Positions 17,719-26,527 of a DNA stretch of 64,000 bases are shown piece after piece. The notes under the pieces were generated by a model. It was not told the DNA's origin, did not search any database, and saw only the letters and a list, made by a program, of their open reading frames with translations. A program made the position numbers and the translations under genes. The stretch comes from Luteipulveratus halotolerans (lineage in GTDB: Bacteria > Actinomycetota > Actinomycetes > Actinomycetales > Dermatophilaceae), in assembly GCF_001247745.1 (NCBI RefSeq), contig NZ_LAIR01000002.1, forward strand, positions 1,612,001-1,676,000, given 5' to 3'. Numbering within the stretch: position 1 is the first letter of the stretch; each line of letters opens with the position of its first letter.

Positions 17719-20025
17719 TCAGGCGGTGTCGGCGTGCTTGCGCCGGTCGCCGGAGCCGGTCATCCGGTAGACGTCGAACACACCGTCGATCCGGCGTACG
17801 GCGCGGATGACGTGGTCGAGGTGGCTGGGGTCGCCCATCTCGAAGGTGAACTTCGAGACGGCGACACGGTCACGGCTGGTGCTGACGCTCGCCGACAGGA
17901 TGTTGACGTGCTGGTCGGACAGCACCCGGGTGACGTCGGACAGCAGCCGGTTGCGGTCAAGTGCCTCGACCTGCAGCTGCACCAGGAACATGCTCTCGGC
18001 CGACGGCGCCCACGCCACGTTGATGAGCCGCTCGGGCTGTGACAGCAGCTGCTCGGCGTTGGTGCAGTCGCGCCGGTGCACCGAGACGCCCTTGCCCGTC
18101 GTGACGAAGCCGATGATGTCGTCACCCGGCACCGGCGTACAGCAGCGGGCGAGCTTGATCCAGACGTCGTCCGTGCCGACCACCGTGACGCCGGGATCGT
18201 TGATGCGCTTGCGCACCGAGCTGGGCGTGGTCGCCTCGGCGATGTCCTCGGTCGTGCCGTCCTCACCACCGAGCGAGGCGACCAGCTGCTTGACGACGTG
18301 CTCGGCCGACACGTGGCCGTCGCCGACCGCGGCGTACAGCGCATCGATGTCGGTGTAGCGCAGCTGGGTCGCGACATTGGTCAGCGACTCGTGCGACATC
18401 AGCCGCTGCAGACCCATCCCCTGCTTGCGTACGGTGCGGGCCAGCTGCTCCTTGCCGGACTCGATCGCTTCTTCGCGACGCTCCTTGGAGAACCACTGCC
18501 GGATCTTGTTGCGCGCCCGCGGACTCTTGACGAACGTGAGCCAGTCGCGACTCGGGCCGGCGCCGTCCGCCTTGGAGGTGAGGATCTCGACCACGTCACC
18601 GTTGTCGAGGGTGCTCTCCAGCGGCACGAGCCGACCGTTGACCCGGCCACCGATGCAGTGGTGGCCCACCTCGGTGTGCACCGCGTAGGCGAAGTCGACC
18701 GGCGTGGATCCTGCTGGCAGACCGATGATCTCGCCGGTCGGGGTGAACACGTAGACCTCACGGCTGCCGACGTCGAACCGCAGCGTCTCGAGGAACTCGC
18801 CCGGGTCTGAGGTCTCTCGCTGCCACTCCAGCAGCTGACGCAGCCACGCCATGTCGTTGATGGGGCCGGCGTCGCTGCCCGCCTCGTCGCCGGCCGCGAT
18901 CTTGCGGCCGTCCTCCTTGTACTTCCAGTGCGCAGCCACGCCGTACTCGGCGCGTCGGTGCATCTGGTACGTGCGGATCTGGATCTCGATCGGCTTGCCG
19001 TCCGGGCCGATGACCGTCGTGTGCAACGACTGGTACATGTTGAACTTCGGCATCGCGATGTAGTCCTTGAACCGCCCGGGCAAGGGGCTCCACCGCGTGT
19101 GGATCGTGCCGAGGACGGCGTAGCAGTCGCGCACGGAGTCGACCAGGACCCGCAGCGCGACGAGGTCGTAGATGTCCTCGAAGTCGCGGCCGCGCACGAT
19201 CATCTTCTGGTAGACGCTGTAGTAGTGCTTGGGTCGGCCCGTGACGGTGCCCTTGATGCGTGCCGAGCGCAGATCGGCCGTCACCTGGTCGCGCACGCCG
19301 CGGAGGTACTCCTCACGGGCCGGAGCGCGGTCGGCGACCATCCGCACGATCTCGTCGTAGACCTTGGGGTAGAGCGTCGCGAACGACAGGTCCTCCAGCT
19401 CCCACTTGATGGTGTTCATGCCGAGGCGGTGCGCGAGCGGCGCGAAGATCTCGAGGGTCTCGGTCGCCTTGCGCTGCGCGGACTCGGCCGAGACGTAGCG
19501 CCAGGTGCGGGCGTTGTGGAGGCGGTCGGCGAGCTTGATGACCAGCACCCGGATGTCGCGGGCCATCGCAATGACCATCTTGCGAACGGTCTCGGCCTGC
19601 GCGGCGTCGCCGTAGGTCACCTTGTCGAGCTTGGTGACTCCGTCGACGAGCATCGCGATCTCGTCGCCGAAGTCGGCCCGCAGCTGGTCGAGGGAGTAGT
19701 CGGTGTCCTCGACCGTGTCGTGCAGCAGCGCAGCGGCCAGCGTGGGCGGCGTCATGCCGAGCTCGGCCAGAATCGTGGTCACGGCCAACGGGTGGGTGAT
19801 GTAGGGGTCACCGCTCTTGCGCATCTGCCCGCGGTGATAGCGCTCGGCGACTTCGTACGCCCGCTCGATCAGGGCCGTGTCGGCCTTGGGATGGGTCGTG
19901 CGCACCGTGCGCAGCAAGGGTTCGAGGACCCGGTTGCTGCTGCTCTGCCGAGGCCCACCAAAGCGCACCAGACGGGCGCGAACACGCGACGTGCTCGGCG
20001 CCTGGTGCCGAAACTCCTCAGCCAT
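17719..20025 (-). CDS. relA: Bifunctional (p)ppGpp synthetase/hydrolase, RelA/SpoT family
   Basis: This enzyme makes and degrades the stringent alarmone (p)ppGpp. The 768-residue protein has an N-terminal HD hydrolase domain with HDTVEDTD at residues 102-109. The synthetase domain follows, with RFKDYIAMPK; the RxKD form is the one seen in bifunctional enzymes. Next come a TGS domain (VYVFTPTGEIIGLP), a zinc-finger/helical region with CCTPVPGDDI, and a C-terminal ACT domain. The ATG at 20025 has no ribosome binding site but has TAGACT 6 bases before it. It follows apt and secF in the same direction. Confidence 0.96.
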   Translation of the reverse strand: MAEEFRHQAPSTSRVRARLVRFGGPRQSSSNRVLEPLLRTVRTTHPKADTALIERAYEVAERYHRGQMRKSGDPYITHPLAVTTILAELGMTPPTLAAALLHDTVEDTDYSLDQLRADFGDEIAMLVDGVTKLDKVTYGDAAQAETVRKMVIAMARDIRVLVIKLADRLHNARTWRYVSAESAQRKATETLEIFAPLAHRLGMNTIKWELEDLSFATLYPKVYDEIVRMVADRAPAREEYLRGVRDQVTADLRSARIKGTVTGRPKHYYSVYQKMIVRGRDFEDIYDLVALRVLVDSVRDCYAVLGTIHTRWSPLPGRFKDYIAMPKFNMYQSLHTTVIGPDGKPIEIQIRTYQMHRRAEYGVAAHWKYKEDGRKIAAGDEAGSDAGPINDMAWLRQLLEWQRETSDPGEFLETLRFDVGSREVYVFTPTGEIIGLPAGSTPVDFAYAVHTEVGHHCIGGRVNGRLVPLESTLDNGDVVEILTSKADGAGPSRDWLTFVKSPRARNKIRQWFSKERREEAIESGKEQLARTVRKQGMGLQRLMSHESLTNVATQLRYTDIDALYAAVGDGHVSAEHVVKQLVASLGGEDGTTEDIAEATTPSSVRKRINDPGVTVVGTDDVWIKLARCCTPVPGDDIIGFVTTGKGVSVHRRDCTNAEQLLSQPERLINVAWAPSAESMFLVQLQVEALDRNRLLSDVTRVLSDQHVNILSASVSTSRDRVAVSKFTFEMGDPSHLDHVIRAVRRIDGVFDVYRMTGSGDRRKHADTA

Positions 20026-20031
20026 GGAGTG

Positions 20032-20037
20032 AGTCTA
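20032..20037 (-). promoter_or_regulatory. relA: -10 box (TAGACT) for a leaderless relA transcript
   Basis: On the minus strand TAGACT is followed by 6 bases and the relA ATG. This gives relA its own promoter apart from the apt-secF genes. There is no Shine-Dalgarno sequence in between. Confidence 0.5.
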
Positions 20038-20107
20038 GAGGGAGCCTCGAGGTGGACGGCACCACCGTGCACAGCCCGCGCCTGCGAATGAGCTGCTGCG
20101 AGAGCGG

Positions 20108-20632
20108 TCAGACCGCCGCGATGGCGTGCACGTCGTACGACGACAACAGCTCTCGGCCACCGAGGAAGGTGAGCTCGAGCAGCATCTCGATGCCGGCCAC
20201 CTCGCCGCCGGCACGCTCCACCAGGGCGCACGCCGCGGCCGCCGTACCACCCGTTGCGAGCACGTCGTCGAGGACGAGCGCACGCCGGTGGGCGGCGAAA
20301 GCGCCCGTGTGGACCTCGATGGTGGCCGTGCCGTACTCGAGGTCGTAGGTCTGCTGAACGGTGTCGCCGGGCAGCTTGCCGGCCTTGCGGACCGGGACGA
20401 ACGGCACGCCGAGCGCCAGGGCCACCGGCCCGCCGATGATGAAGCCGCGCGCCTCGACGCCCGCCACCGCGTCGACACGGCCGCGGTAGCGGTCAGCGAC
20501 ATCGGCGACCACGGTCGCGAACGCCTTCGGCGCCGCGAACAGCGGTGTGAGGTCCTTGAACAGCACCCCGGGCTGAGGGAAGTCAGGGACGTCACGGGTG
20601 TGCTCCAGGAGGAGCTCGCCCGTCGAGGTCAC
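20108..20632 (-). CDS. apt: Adenine phosphoribosyltransferase
   Basis: Apt salvages adenine to AMP using PRPP. The 174-residue protein has VAGVEARGFIIGGPVA (split as VAGVEARGF and IIGGPVA), KLPGDTVQQTY with the usual flexible loop, and the PRPP-binding motif LVLDDVLATGGTAAA. The ATG or GTG at 20632 overlaps the secF stop by 4 bases. Position between secDF and relA is standard for actinobacteria. Confidence 0.96.
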   Translation of the reverse strand: MTSTGELLLEHTRDVPDFPQPGVLFKDLTPLFAAPKAFATVVADVADRYRGRVDAVAGVEARGFIIGGPVALALGVPFVPVRKAGKLPGDTVQQTYDLEYGTATIEVHTGAFAAHRRALVLDDVLATGGTAAAACALVERAGGEVAGIEMLLELTFLGGRELLSSYDVHAIAAV

Positions 20633-21786
20633 TTGTCGTCCCGGTCGAGGCGTGCCAGCGGGTGCGTCTCGCGCTTCTTGGTGCGGGTCGCACGTGCTGC
20701 CGCAGCGGCTGCGGCACGCTCGGGCTCGACGACGCCGGAGGCGGACTCACCGGGGCCTGCCTTGGGCGTGTTGGCCTCGGTCAGGGCCGACCGCTGCGAC
20801 ACCTGGTACGCCTTGGCGCGGCGAGCGAGCTCCTTGATCGACGGCTCACCGCGGCGCAGGTCGGTCAGCAACGGCGTCGCGATGAAGATCGAGGAGTACG
20901 CACCCACGGCGATACCGATGAACAGCGACAGGCTGAGGTCGAGCAGGGTGCCCGCACCGAGCATCGTGAAGCCGACCACGAGGACCGCCGCGATCGGCAG
21001 CAGACCGATGACCGTGGTGTTGATCGAGCGCACGACCGTCTGGTTGACCGCGTAGTTGGCGGCCTGGTCGTAGTTGCGCTGACCCGTGGCGAACGCCTCG
21101 TGGGTGTTCTCGCGGACCTTGTCGAAGATGACGACCGTGTCGTAGATCGAGTAGCCGAGGATCGTCAGGAAGCCGATCATCGTCGCGGGCGAGATCTCGA
21201 AGCCGGCGAGGGCGTAGATACCGACCGTGAAGAAGAGGTCGTGCAGCACCGCGATGATCGCGGCCAGCGACATCTTCCACGTGCGGAAGTAGATCGCGAG
21301 CACGACGCTGAGCAGGGCGAGGAACCAGATCAGCGACTGGATCGACTTCTTGGTGACGGTGTCGCCCCAGGACGGGCCGATGAACTGCGAGTCGACGTTG
21401 CGCGGTGAGACCCCGAACTCCTGGGCCAGCGCCGTGGCGACCTTGTCGTTGTCGGCCGCGGTGCCGCTGCCGAGCTTCTCGGTCTGGACCCGGATGTCGC
21501 TGTCACCGATCTTGGTGATGATCAGGTTGTCGTCGGTGCCGGTCGCCTTGCGGACGGTGTCCTCGGCGCGCGTGTCGTAGTCCTGGGTGTTCTGCACACC
21601 GCGGACCTTCAGCTCGGCGCCTCCGGTGAACTCCAGGCCGAAGTTGAGACCGCGGCCGAACACACCGGTCGCGGCGACGACGAGCAGGACGGCTGAGATG
21701 GCGTACCACAGCCGACGTCGACCGATGAAGTTGATCTGACGCCGACCGGTGTAGAGGTCGTTGCCGAACTGGGCGAAGCTGGCCAT
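20629..21786 (-). CDS. secF: Protein translocase subunit SecF
   Basis: SecF works with SecD and YajC to support protein export by the Sec channel using the proton motive force. The 385-residue protein has a first membrane helix near residues 28-45, a periplasmic domain, and a cluster of five helices from about residue 150 to 310, with YSIYDTVVIFDKVREN in the conserved core. The C-terminal 75 residues are basic and cytoplasmic. Its ATG overlaps the secD stop (TGATG). Confidence 0.96.
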   Translation of the reverse strand: MASFAQFGNDLYTGRRQINFIGRRRLWYAISAVLLVVAATGVFGRGLNFGLEFTGGAELKVRGVQNTQDYDTRAEDTVRKATGTDDNLIITKIGDSDIRVQTEKLGSGTAADNDKVATALAQEFGVSPRNVDSQFIGPSWGDTVTKKSIQSLIWFLALLSVVLAIYFRTWKMSLAAIIAVLHDLFFTVGIYALAGFEISPATMIGFLTILGYSIYDTVVIFDKVRENTHEAFATGQRNYDQAANYAVNQTVVRSINTTVIGLLPIAAVLVVGFTMLGAGTLLDLSLSLFIGIAVGAYSSIFIATPLLTDLRRGEPSIKELARRAKAYQVSQRSALTEANTPKAGPGESASGVVEPERAAAAAAARATRTKKRETHPLARLDRDDK

Positions 21787-23636
21787 CAGACCTGCCCTCC
21801 TTCTGCCGCGCGGCGGTCAGCGATGGTGACCCGGCCCCGACCGGCGTACGTCACGCCCTTGGCTCCGAGGCGTTCGGGGTCGAACCCGGACCACTTGTGA
21901 CCGCCGCCGAAGAACTTCGTCCGGGCGAGCAGCGTGAGCAGCGGGTGCGTGAACATCATGACGATCAGGATGTCGATGAGCGTCGTGAGACCCAGGGTGA
22001 ACGCGAACGCCTTCACGTTGGACTCGGACAGGATGTACAGCACTGCGGACGCCAGGAAGTTGACGACGTCGGAGATGATGATCGTCCGTCGCGCGCGCTG
22101 CCATCCGCTCTCGACAGCAGCCTTCAGCGGGCGTCCGGATCTGACCTCGTCTCGGACGCGTTCGAAGTAGACGATGAAACTGTCGGCCGTCATACCGATC
22201 GCCACGATCAGACCGGTGACACCGGCCATCGTGAGCCGGAAGTTGTTGAGCGTGCCGAGCAGCGTCACGGCGCCGTAGGTGATCACTGCCGAGACCAGCA
22301 GCGAGGCCACGGTCACCAGGCCCAGCGCGCGGTACTGGAACAGCGAGTAGATGATGACCAGGACCATGCCGATCGCGCCGGCGATCAGGCCCTTGTGCAG
22401 CTGGTCCTGACCCAGCTGAGGGCTGATCTGGTCGTTGGTGAGCTCCTTGAACGAGAACGGCAGGGCACCGAACTTGAGCTCGTCCGCGAGCTGCTTGCCG
22501 CTGGACGGCGTGAACGACCCGGTGATCTGGGCCTCGCCGTTGGTGATGGCATCGTTGGTGCCGAGCGCTTCGAGCACCTGGCCGTCGACGATGATCGCCG
22601 ACTTGTTCTGGGGGCTGTCCTGCTGGAAACCCGCCAGACGGCGCGTCATGTCGCCGAAGGCCTTCTTGCCCTTGCCGTTGAACTTCAGGTTGATCTGCGT
22701 GCCACCGGTCTGCTGACCCTGCTGGTTGGTGGCCGGGCCGGAGGTCGCATCGCTGATCGTGTCGCCCTTGACCTCGACCGGACCGAGCAGGAACTTCGCC
22801 TGACCGGTCTGGTCGCACATCACGACCGGCTGGTTGGCGGGACTGGTCGAGGCTGCGAGCCGGGTGTCGCTGTCGGAGCAGTCGTACACCTGGAGCAGGT
22901 CCTGGTAGGTGTCGCCCTGCTCGACCACCCCAGCCTTGACCCAGTTGGCCGACACCGGCTGACTGGCCCACTTGGTGTCGCTCGGGTTGGCGGGCTTGGT
23001 CGAGGCGGCCGGAGTGCTCGTGGCCGGCGACGCAGGGCTGCTCGGCGTGGGCGTCGGGGTCGGCGTCGCCTGCGAGAACGCCTGCGGGTAGACGCCGTTG
23101 GCGCCGCTCGTCGGCGAGCTGCTGACCTTGGGCGTGGCCGTCGACGAGCTCCCGGCCGAGGGCTTGGCGGTGGGCTTGGGAACGCTCGGCGGCTGCGGCA
23201 GGCTGCGCGGAACCGGCTCGTTGGTCGTCTGCGAGATGACTGCGCGGAAGGAGAGTGCGGACGAGCGGGCGAGCGAGCTGAGCATCTCCTTGGAGGGCTC
23301 ACCCGGCACCGAGACCACGATGTTGCGCTCACCGAGCGTGGTCACCTCGGCCTCGGCGACGCCGGTGCCGTCCACGCGCTTGCGGATGATGTCGACCGCG
23401 CGCTCGACCTGGCCGCTGTTGACCTGCTGGGCGCCCTCGGCGACCACCGGCTCGAGCGTGATCTGACGGCCGCCCTCGAGGTCGAGGCCGAGCTTGGGCG
23501 ACCACTGACCCTTGGGGTCGGCGAAGGCCGTGCTGGCAGCCACCCCGCCGAAGAGCGCGACGATCAGCAGGAGCAGAACAGCGAGGACCGACTTGGAGTG
23601 ACCGTTGGAGCGGCCACCGCGAGAACGAGTTGCCAC
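21786..23636 (-). CDS. secD: Protein translocase subunit SecD with Ser/Pro/Thr-rich insert
   Basis: SecD forms the large periplasmic partner of SecF. The GTG at 23636 follows GAGG by 6 bases, preferred over the longer frame to 23717. After the first membrane helix (VLAVLLLLIVALFGG) comes LGLDLEGGRQITLEP, a conserved SecD motif. Residues about 142-222 are a low-complexity stretch with runs of TPTPTP and PASPATST. The second half has GLIVAIGMTADSFIVYFERVRDE, given here as GLIVAIGMTADS and FIVYFERVRDE, and the five-helix membrane domain. The insert lies on the outer side of the membrane. Confidence 0.95.
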   Translation of the reverse strand: MATRSRGGRSNGHSKSVLAVLLLLIVALFGGVAASTAFADPKGQWSPKLGLDLEGGRQITLEPVVAEGAQQVNSGQVERAVDIIRKRVDGTGVAEAEVTTLGERNIVVSVPGEPSKEMLSSLARSSALSFRAVISQTTNEPVPRSLPQPPSVPKPTAKPSAGSSSTATPKVSSSPTSGANGVYPQAFSQATPTPTPTPSSPASPATSTPAASTKPANPSDTKWASQPVSANWVKAGVVEQGDTYQDLLQVYDCSDSDTRLAASTSPANQPVVMCDQTGQAKFLLGPVEVKGDTISDATSGPATNQQGQQTGGTQINLKFNGKGKKAFGDMTRRLAGFQQDSPQNKSAIIVDGQVLEALGTNDAITNGEAQITGSFTPSSGKQLADELKFGALPFSFKELTNDQISPQLGQDQLHKGLIAGAIGMVLVIIYSLFQYRALGLVTVASLLVSAVITYGAVTLLGTLNNFRLTMAGVTGLIVAIGMTADSFIVYFERVRDEVRSGRPLKAAVESGWQRARRTIIISDVVNFLASAVLYILSESNVKAFAFTLGLTTLIDILIVMMFTHPLLTLLARTKFFGGGHKWSGFDPERLGAKGVTYAGRGRVTIADRRAAEGGQV

Positions 23637-23643
23637 GGGTACC

Positions 23644-24045
23644 TCAGGATCCCTGGGCCGGGGTGGAGCCCGGGCCGGATGAGTCGGAGTCGTCGTTGTC
23701 AGCAGGGGCGGGGCCATCGCCCTGCGACTGGCGGTCGGCGTCGCCGGCAGGCGATCCGGTCACGGTGGGCGGCACGATCGCACGACGGTCGAACCTCAGC
23801 ACGACACCGTCGGCGACCTCGATGCTGCCGACCTCGTCGTCGAGCGCGACCAGACGGCCCAGCAGGCCGGACGTCGTCGCGACGGCGTCGCCGACGTTGA
23901 GCTCGGACTGCGCCTGCTGGAACTGACGGCTGCGACGCCGCTGCGTCCAGAACATCAGGCCGATGAGCAGCAGCGGAAGCAGCAGGATCAGCAGGCTTCC
24001 GGCGCTACCGCCCGATTCAGAGGCTGTCGCCAGTGACGGCATCAC
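23644..24045 (-). CDS. yajC: Preprotein translocase subunit YajC
   Basis: YajC is a small single-span protein of the SecDF complex. It has one membrane helix (LLILLLPLLLIGLMFW, residues 18-33) followed by the conserved basic QRRRSRQFQQAQSEL and a YajC core with LNVGDAVATTSGLLGRLV. A Ser-, Asp- and Pro-rich tail makes it 133 residues. The start is the GTG at 24045, behind GAGGAAA, or the ATG directly after it. It heads the yajC-secD-secF group. Confidence 0.93.
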   Translation of the reverse strand: MMPSLATASESGGSAGSLLILLLPLLLIGLMFWTQRRRSRQFQQAQSELNVGDAVATTSGLLGRLVALDDEVGSIEVADGVVLRFDRRAIVPPTVTGSPAGDADRQSQGDGPAPADNDDSDSSGPGSTPAQGS

Positions 24046-24163
24046 GTGTCTTTCCTCACCATGGTTGGTCGGTCACGACCGGCGTATGCAGGCACCGCAC
24101 ACTTCGGATGCCGGGCCAACGGCAGAGTGTAGGTGAGCCGCACCACCGACCCAACTCTGGGTG

Positions 24164-24181
24164 GCCGCCGATGTCGGCGGC
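24164..24181. terminator. Short hairpin downstream of ruvB
   Basis: An 8-bp stem (GCCGCCGA with TCGGCGGC) has a 2-base loop and lies about 15 bases past the ruvB stop. It may end the ruvCAB transcript. There is no T tract, so the call is weak. Confidence 0.35.
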
Positions 24182-24195
24182 GACCGCGGGTGGAG

Positions 24196-25299
24196 TCAGA
24201 GGGCGAACCGGCCTTCTCCCTCGTCGAACGGCAACGGTGTCGCGGAGGTTCCTGGGCCGTCGGGTGGTGTCAGCCCGAGGTGTTCCCAGGCGCCTGGAGC
24301 GGCTGCCCTCCCCCGCGGTGTGCGGATCATGTAGCCCTCGCGGACCAGATAGGGCTCGGCCACCGTCTCGACGGTGTCGGGCTCCTCTCCGACAGCGACA
24401 GCGAGGGTCGACAGGCCGACCGGTCCACCGCCGAACCTCTTGCACAGGGCCTCCAGCACGCCGCGGTCGAGCCGGTCGAGCCCTCGGGCGTCGACGTCGA
24501 ACAGCTCGAGGGCAGCGCGCGCGGCCGCATGATCGACGACGCCCTTGCCGTGCACCTGGGCGTAGTCACGGACGCGGCGCAGCAGGCGGTTGGCGATACG
24601 GGGCGTGCCCCGGGACCGGCCGGCGATCTCGTCGATGCCTTGGCGGGTCGCGTCGACGCCGAGCAGGTCGGCGTTGCGGGTCAGGATCGCCGAGAGGTCC
24701 TCGGCCGTGTAGTAGTCGAGATGGCCGGTGAACCCGAACCGGTCGCGCAGTGGCGCCGGCAGCAGACCTGCGCGGGTCGTCGCGCCGACGACCGTGAACG
24801 GCGGCAGCTCCAACGGGATGGCGGTCGCGCCTGGTCCCTTGCCGACCACGACGTCGACCCGGAAGTCCTCCATCGCGAGGTAGAGCATCTCCTCGGCGGG
24901 CCGCGCCATCCGGTGGATCTCGTCGAGGAACAGCACCTCGCCTTCGGCCAGGGACGACAGGATCGCGGCCAGGTCGCCGGCGTGCTGGATGGCCGGACCG
25001 CTGGTGATGCGGATGGGCTGCTCGAGCTCGGCCGCGATGATCATCGCGAGCGACGTCTTGCCCAGCCCGGGCGGCCCGGAGAGCAGCACGTGGTCCGGCG
25101 GAGCGCCTCGTCTGCGGGCGGCCTCGAGCACGAGGGCCAGCTGGTCGCTCACCCTCGGCTGTCCGGGGAACTCGGCCAGCCGGCGAGGTCGCAGCGCCGC
25201 CTCGACCCGTCGTTCGTCAGCGTCGCCGCCCGGGTCCACGATGCGCGACGTCGCGTCGTAGGAGTCGTCGCCGTGCCGCTCCAGGCCGTCGTCGGTCAT
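24196..25299 (-). CDS. ruvB: Holliday junction branch migration DNA helicase RuvB
   Basis: RuvB is the hexameric AAA+ motor that drives branch migration in recombination repair. The 367-residue protein has Walker A GPPGLGKTS, Walker B LFLDEIHRM, sensor 1 GATTRAGLL and an arginine-containing DRFGF box, then a C-terminal winged-helix domain with EPYLVREGYMIRTPRGR split at EPYLVREGY and MIRTPRGR. Its start overlaps the ruvA stop by 4 bases. Confidence 0.97.
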   Translation of the reverse strand: MTDDGLERHGDDSYDATSRIVDPGGDADERRVEAALRPRRLAEFPGQPRVSDQLALVLEAARRRGAPPDHVLLSGPPGLGKTSLAMIIAAELEQPIRITSGPAIQHAGDLAAILSSLAEGEVLFLDEIHRMARPAEEMLYLAMEDFRVDVVVGKGPGATAIPLELPPFTVVGATTRAGLLPAPLRDRFGFTGHLDYYTAEDLSAILTRNADLLGVDATRQGIDEIAGRSRGTPRIANRLLRRVRDYAQVHGKGVVDHAAARAALELFDVDARGLDRLDRGVLEALCKRFGGGPVGLSTLAVAVGEEPDTVETVAEPYLVREGYMIRTPRGRAAAPGAWEHLGLTPPDGPGTSATPLPFDEGEGRFAL

Positions 25300-25889
25300 C
25301 GACCCAGCTCTCGCAGGGCGAGGCGCAGCATGGCTGACACCTCGGAGGCGTCGGGCTCGACCTTGAGAACCTTGTCGACGGCGTCATCAGCCTGCTTGGC
25401 AGACCAGCCGAGCCCGACCAGCGCCTCGGTGACCTGACCACGGGCCGGTGATCCGGCGGACTGGGGTACGGCGGCTGCCTCGCTCGCAGTACCGCCCACC
25501 TTGTCGCGCAGCTCGAGCACGATGCGCTCCGCGCCCTTCCTGCCGATGCCGGGCACCTTGGTCAGCGCGAGCACGTCGCCGCCGGAGATCGCGACCCGCA
25601 ACGTCTGCGGTGGGTGCACCGCCAGCATGGCGAGCGCGAGCCGCGGACCGACGCCGCTGACCGTCTGGACCTGCTCGAACAGGTCGCGCTCGGCGGCCTC
25701 GCCGAATCCGAACAAGGTGAGCGAGTCCTCGCGCACGACAAGGGAGGTGTGCAGCTGAGCCTCCTGCCCGTGCCGCAGTGACGCCGCGGTGGCGGGCGTG
25801 GTGTGGACGAGCATGCCGACTCCGCCGACCTCGACGACGGCGTGGTCGAGACCCACGGAGGCGACCGCACCCCTCAGGCTCGCGATCAC
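25296..25889 (-). CDS. ruvA: Holliday junction branch migration protein RuvA
   Basis: RuvA binds the four-way junction and loads RuvB. At 197 residues it has the normal length: an N-terminal OB-fold domain (MIASLRGAVASVG), two helix-hairpin-helix motifs in the centre (VSGVGPRLALAML and VPGIGRKGAERIVLEL), and a C-terminal RuvB-binding domain. It overlaps ruvB and ruvC by 4 bases on each side, so the three are coupled. Confidence 0.97.
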   Translation of the reverse strand: MIASLRGAVASVGLDHAVVEVGGVGMLVHTTPATAASLRHGQEAQLHTSLVVREDSLTLFGFGEAAERDLFEQVQTVSGVGPRLALAMLAVHPPQTLRVAISGGDVLALTKVPGIGRKGAERIVLELRDKVGGTASEAAAVPQSAGSPARGQVTEALVGLGWSAKQADDAVDKVLKVEPDASEVSAMLRLALRELGR

Positions 25890-26413
25890 CGGCGTACTCC
25901 CGCGCGCTGCCGAGCGACGGCCTGGGCGAGGCGGTCCTGCGCTCCCCCACGCCAGACGTGGCAGATCGCCAGGGCGAGAGCGTCGGCGGCGTCCGCCGGC
26001 TTGGGAGCGACGTCGAGGCGCAGGATGCGCGTGACCATGCTGGTGACCTGGGCCTTGTCGGCGCGGCCGTTGCCGGTGACCGCGGCCTTGACCTCAGAGG
26101 GCGTGTGCATCGCGAGCGGCAGCCCGCGGCGCGCGGCCGCGAGCATCGGAACGGCGGAAGCCTGTGCGGTGCCCATGATCCCCTTGATGTTGGCCTTGGC
26201 GAAGACGCGTTCGACGGCGACCGCGTCCGGCTGGTGACGCTCGACCCACTGCTCGAGCTCGGTCTGCAGGGCGAAGAGACGCTGCGCCGGGTCGTCGTCG
26301 ACAGGAGTGCGAATCACACCGACCGCGACGAGCCTCAGCGGCTGGCCGATACCGCCGTCGACCACACCGACACCGCAACGGGTCAGGCCGGGGTCGACAC
26401 CCAGGACACGCAC
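25886..26413 (-). CDS. ruvC: Crossover junction endodeoxyribonuclease RuvC
   Basis: RuvC cuts Holliday junctions as a dimer. The 175-residue protein shows the RNase H-like core: catalytic Asp 7 in GVDPGLTRCG, the glutamate in VAVERVF, and a C-terminal acidic pair in DAADALALAICH. It is the first gene of ruvCAB. A LexA-type operator lies 30 bases upstream, so damage induction is likely. Confidence 0.97.
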   Translation of the reverse strand: MRVLGVDPGLTRCGVGVVDGGIGQPLRLVAVGVIRTPVDDDPAQRLFALQTELEQWVERHQPDAVAVERVFAKANIKGIMGTAQASAVPMLAAARRGLPLAMHTPSEVKAAVTGNGRADKAQVTSMVTRILRLDVAPKPADAADALALAICHVWRGGAQDRLAQAVARQRAGVRR

Positions 26414-26432
26414 CGGGACTCCTTCACGCGAT

Positions 26433-26466
26433 CGGGCTCGACCGAACAGGTGTTCGGTCGAGCCCG
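26433..26466. repeat. 15-bp perfect inverted repeat around the LexA box (possible terminator of yebC)
   Basis: CGGGCTCGACCGAAC (26433-26447) pairs with 26452-26466 around the loop AGGT. As RNA it would form a stable hairpin about 60 bases past the yebC stop, so it may also end yebC transcription. No T tract follows it. Confidence 0.6.
26443..26456. promoter_or_regulatory. LexA (SOS) box upstream of ruvC
   Basis: The sequence CGAACAGGTGTTCG fits the actinobacterial LexA consensus CGAAC-N4-GTTCG exactly. It lies 30 bases ahead of the ruvC start. Induction of ruvC by DNA damage is known from other actinobacteria. Here the box sits in the centre of a longer perfect inverted repeat. Confidence 0.82.
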
Positions 26467-26527
26467 ACGTTATCGTGCCGGCGCCGGCGATGGCCGCAGC
26501 GGTGGCGGCGTGTCCGGTCGTCGCAGC

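Noticed and set aside
21897..23900. 667-codon plus-strand frame opposite secD and yajC
   Set aside because: It is a shadow frame typical of high-GC DNA: Arg-, Asp- and Gly-rich, no domain, and it lies wholly opposite clear secD and yajC.
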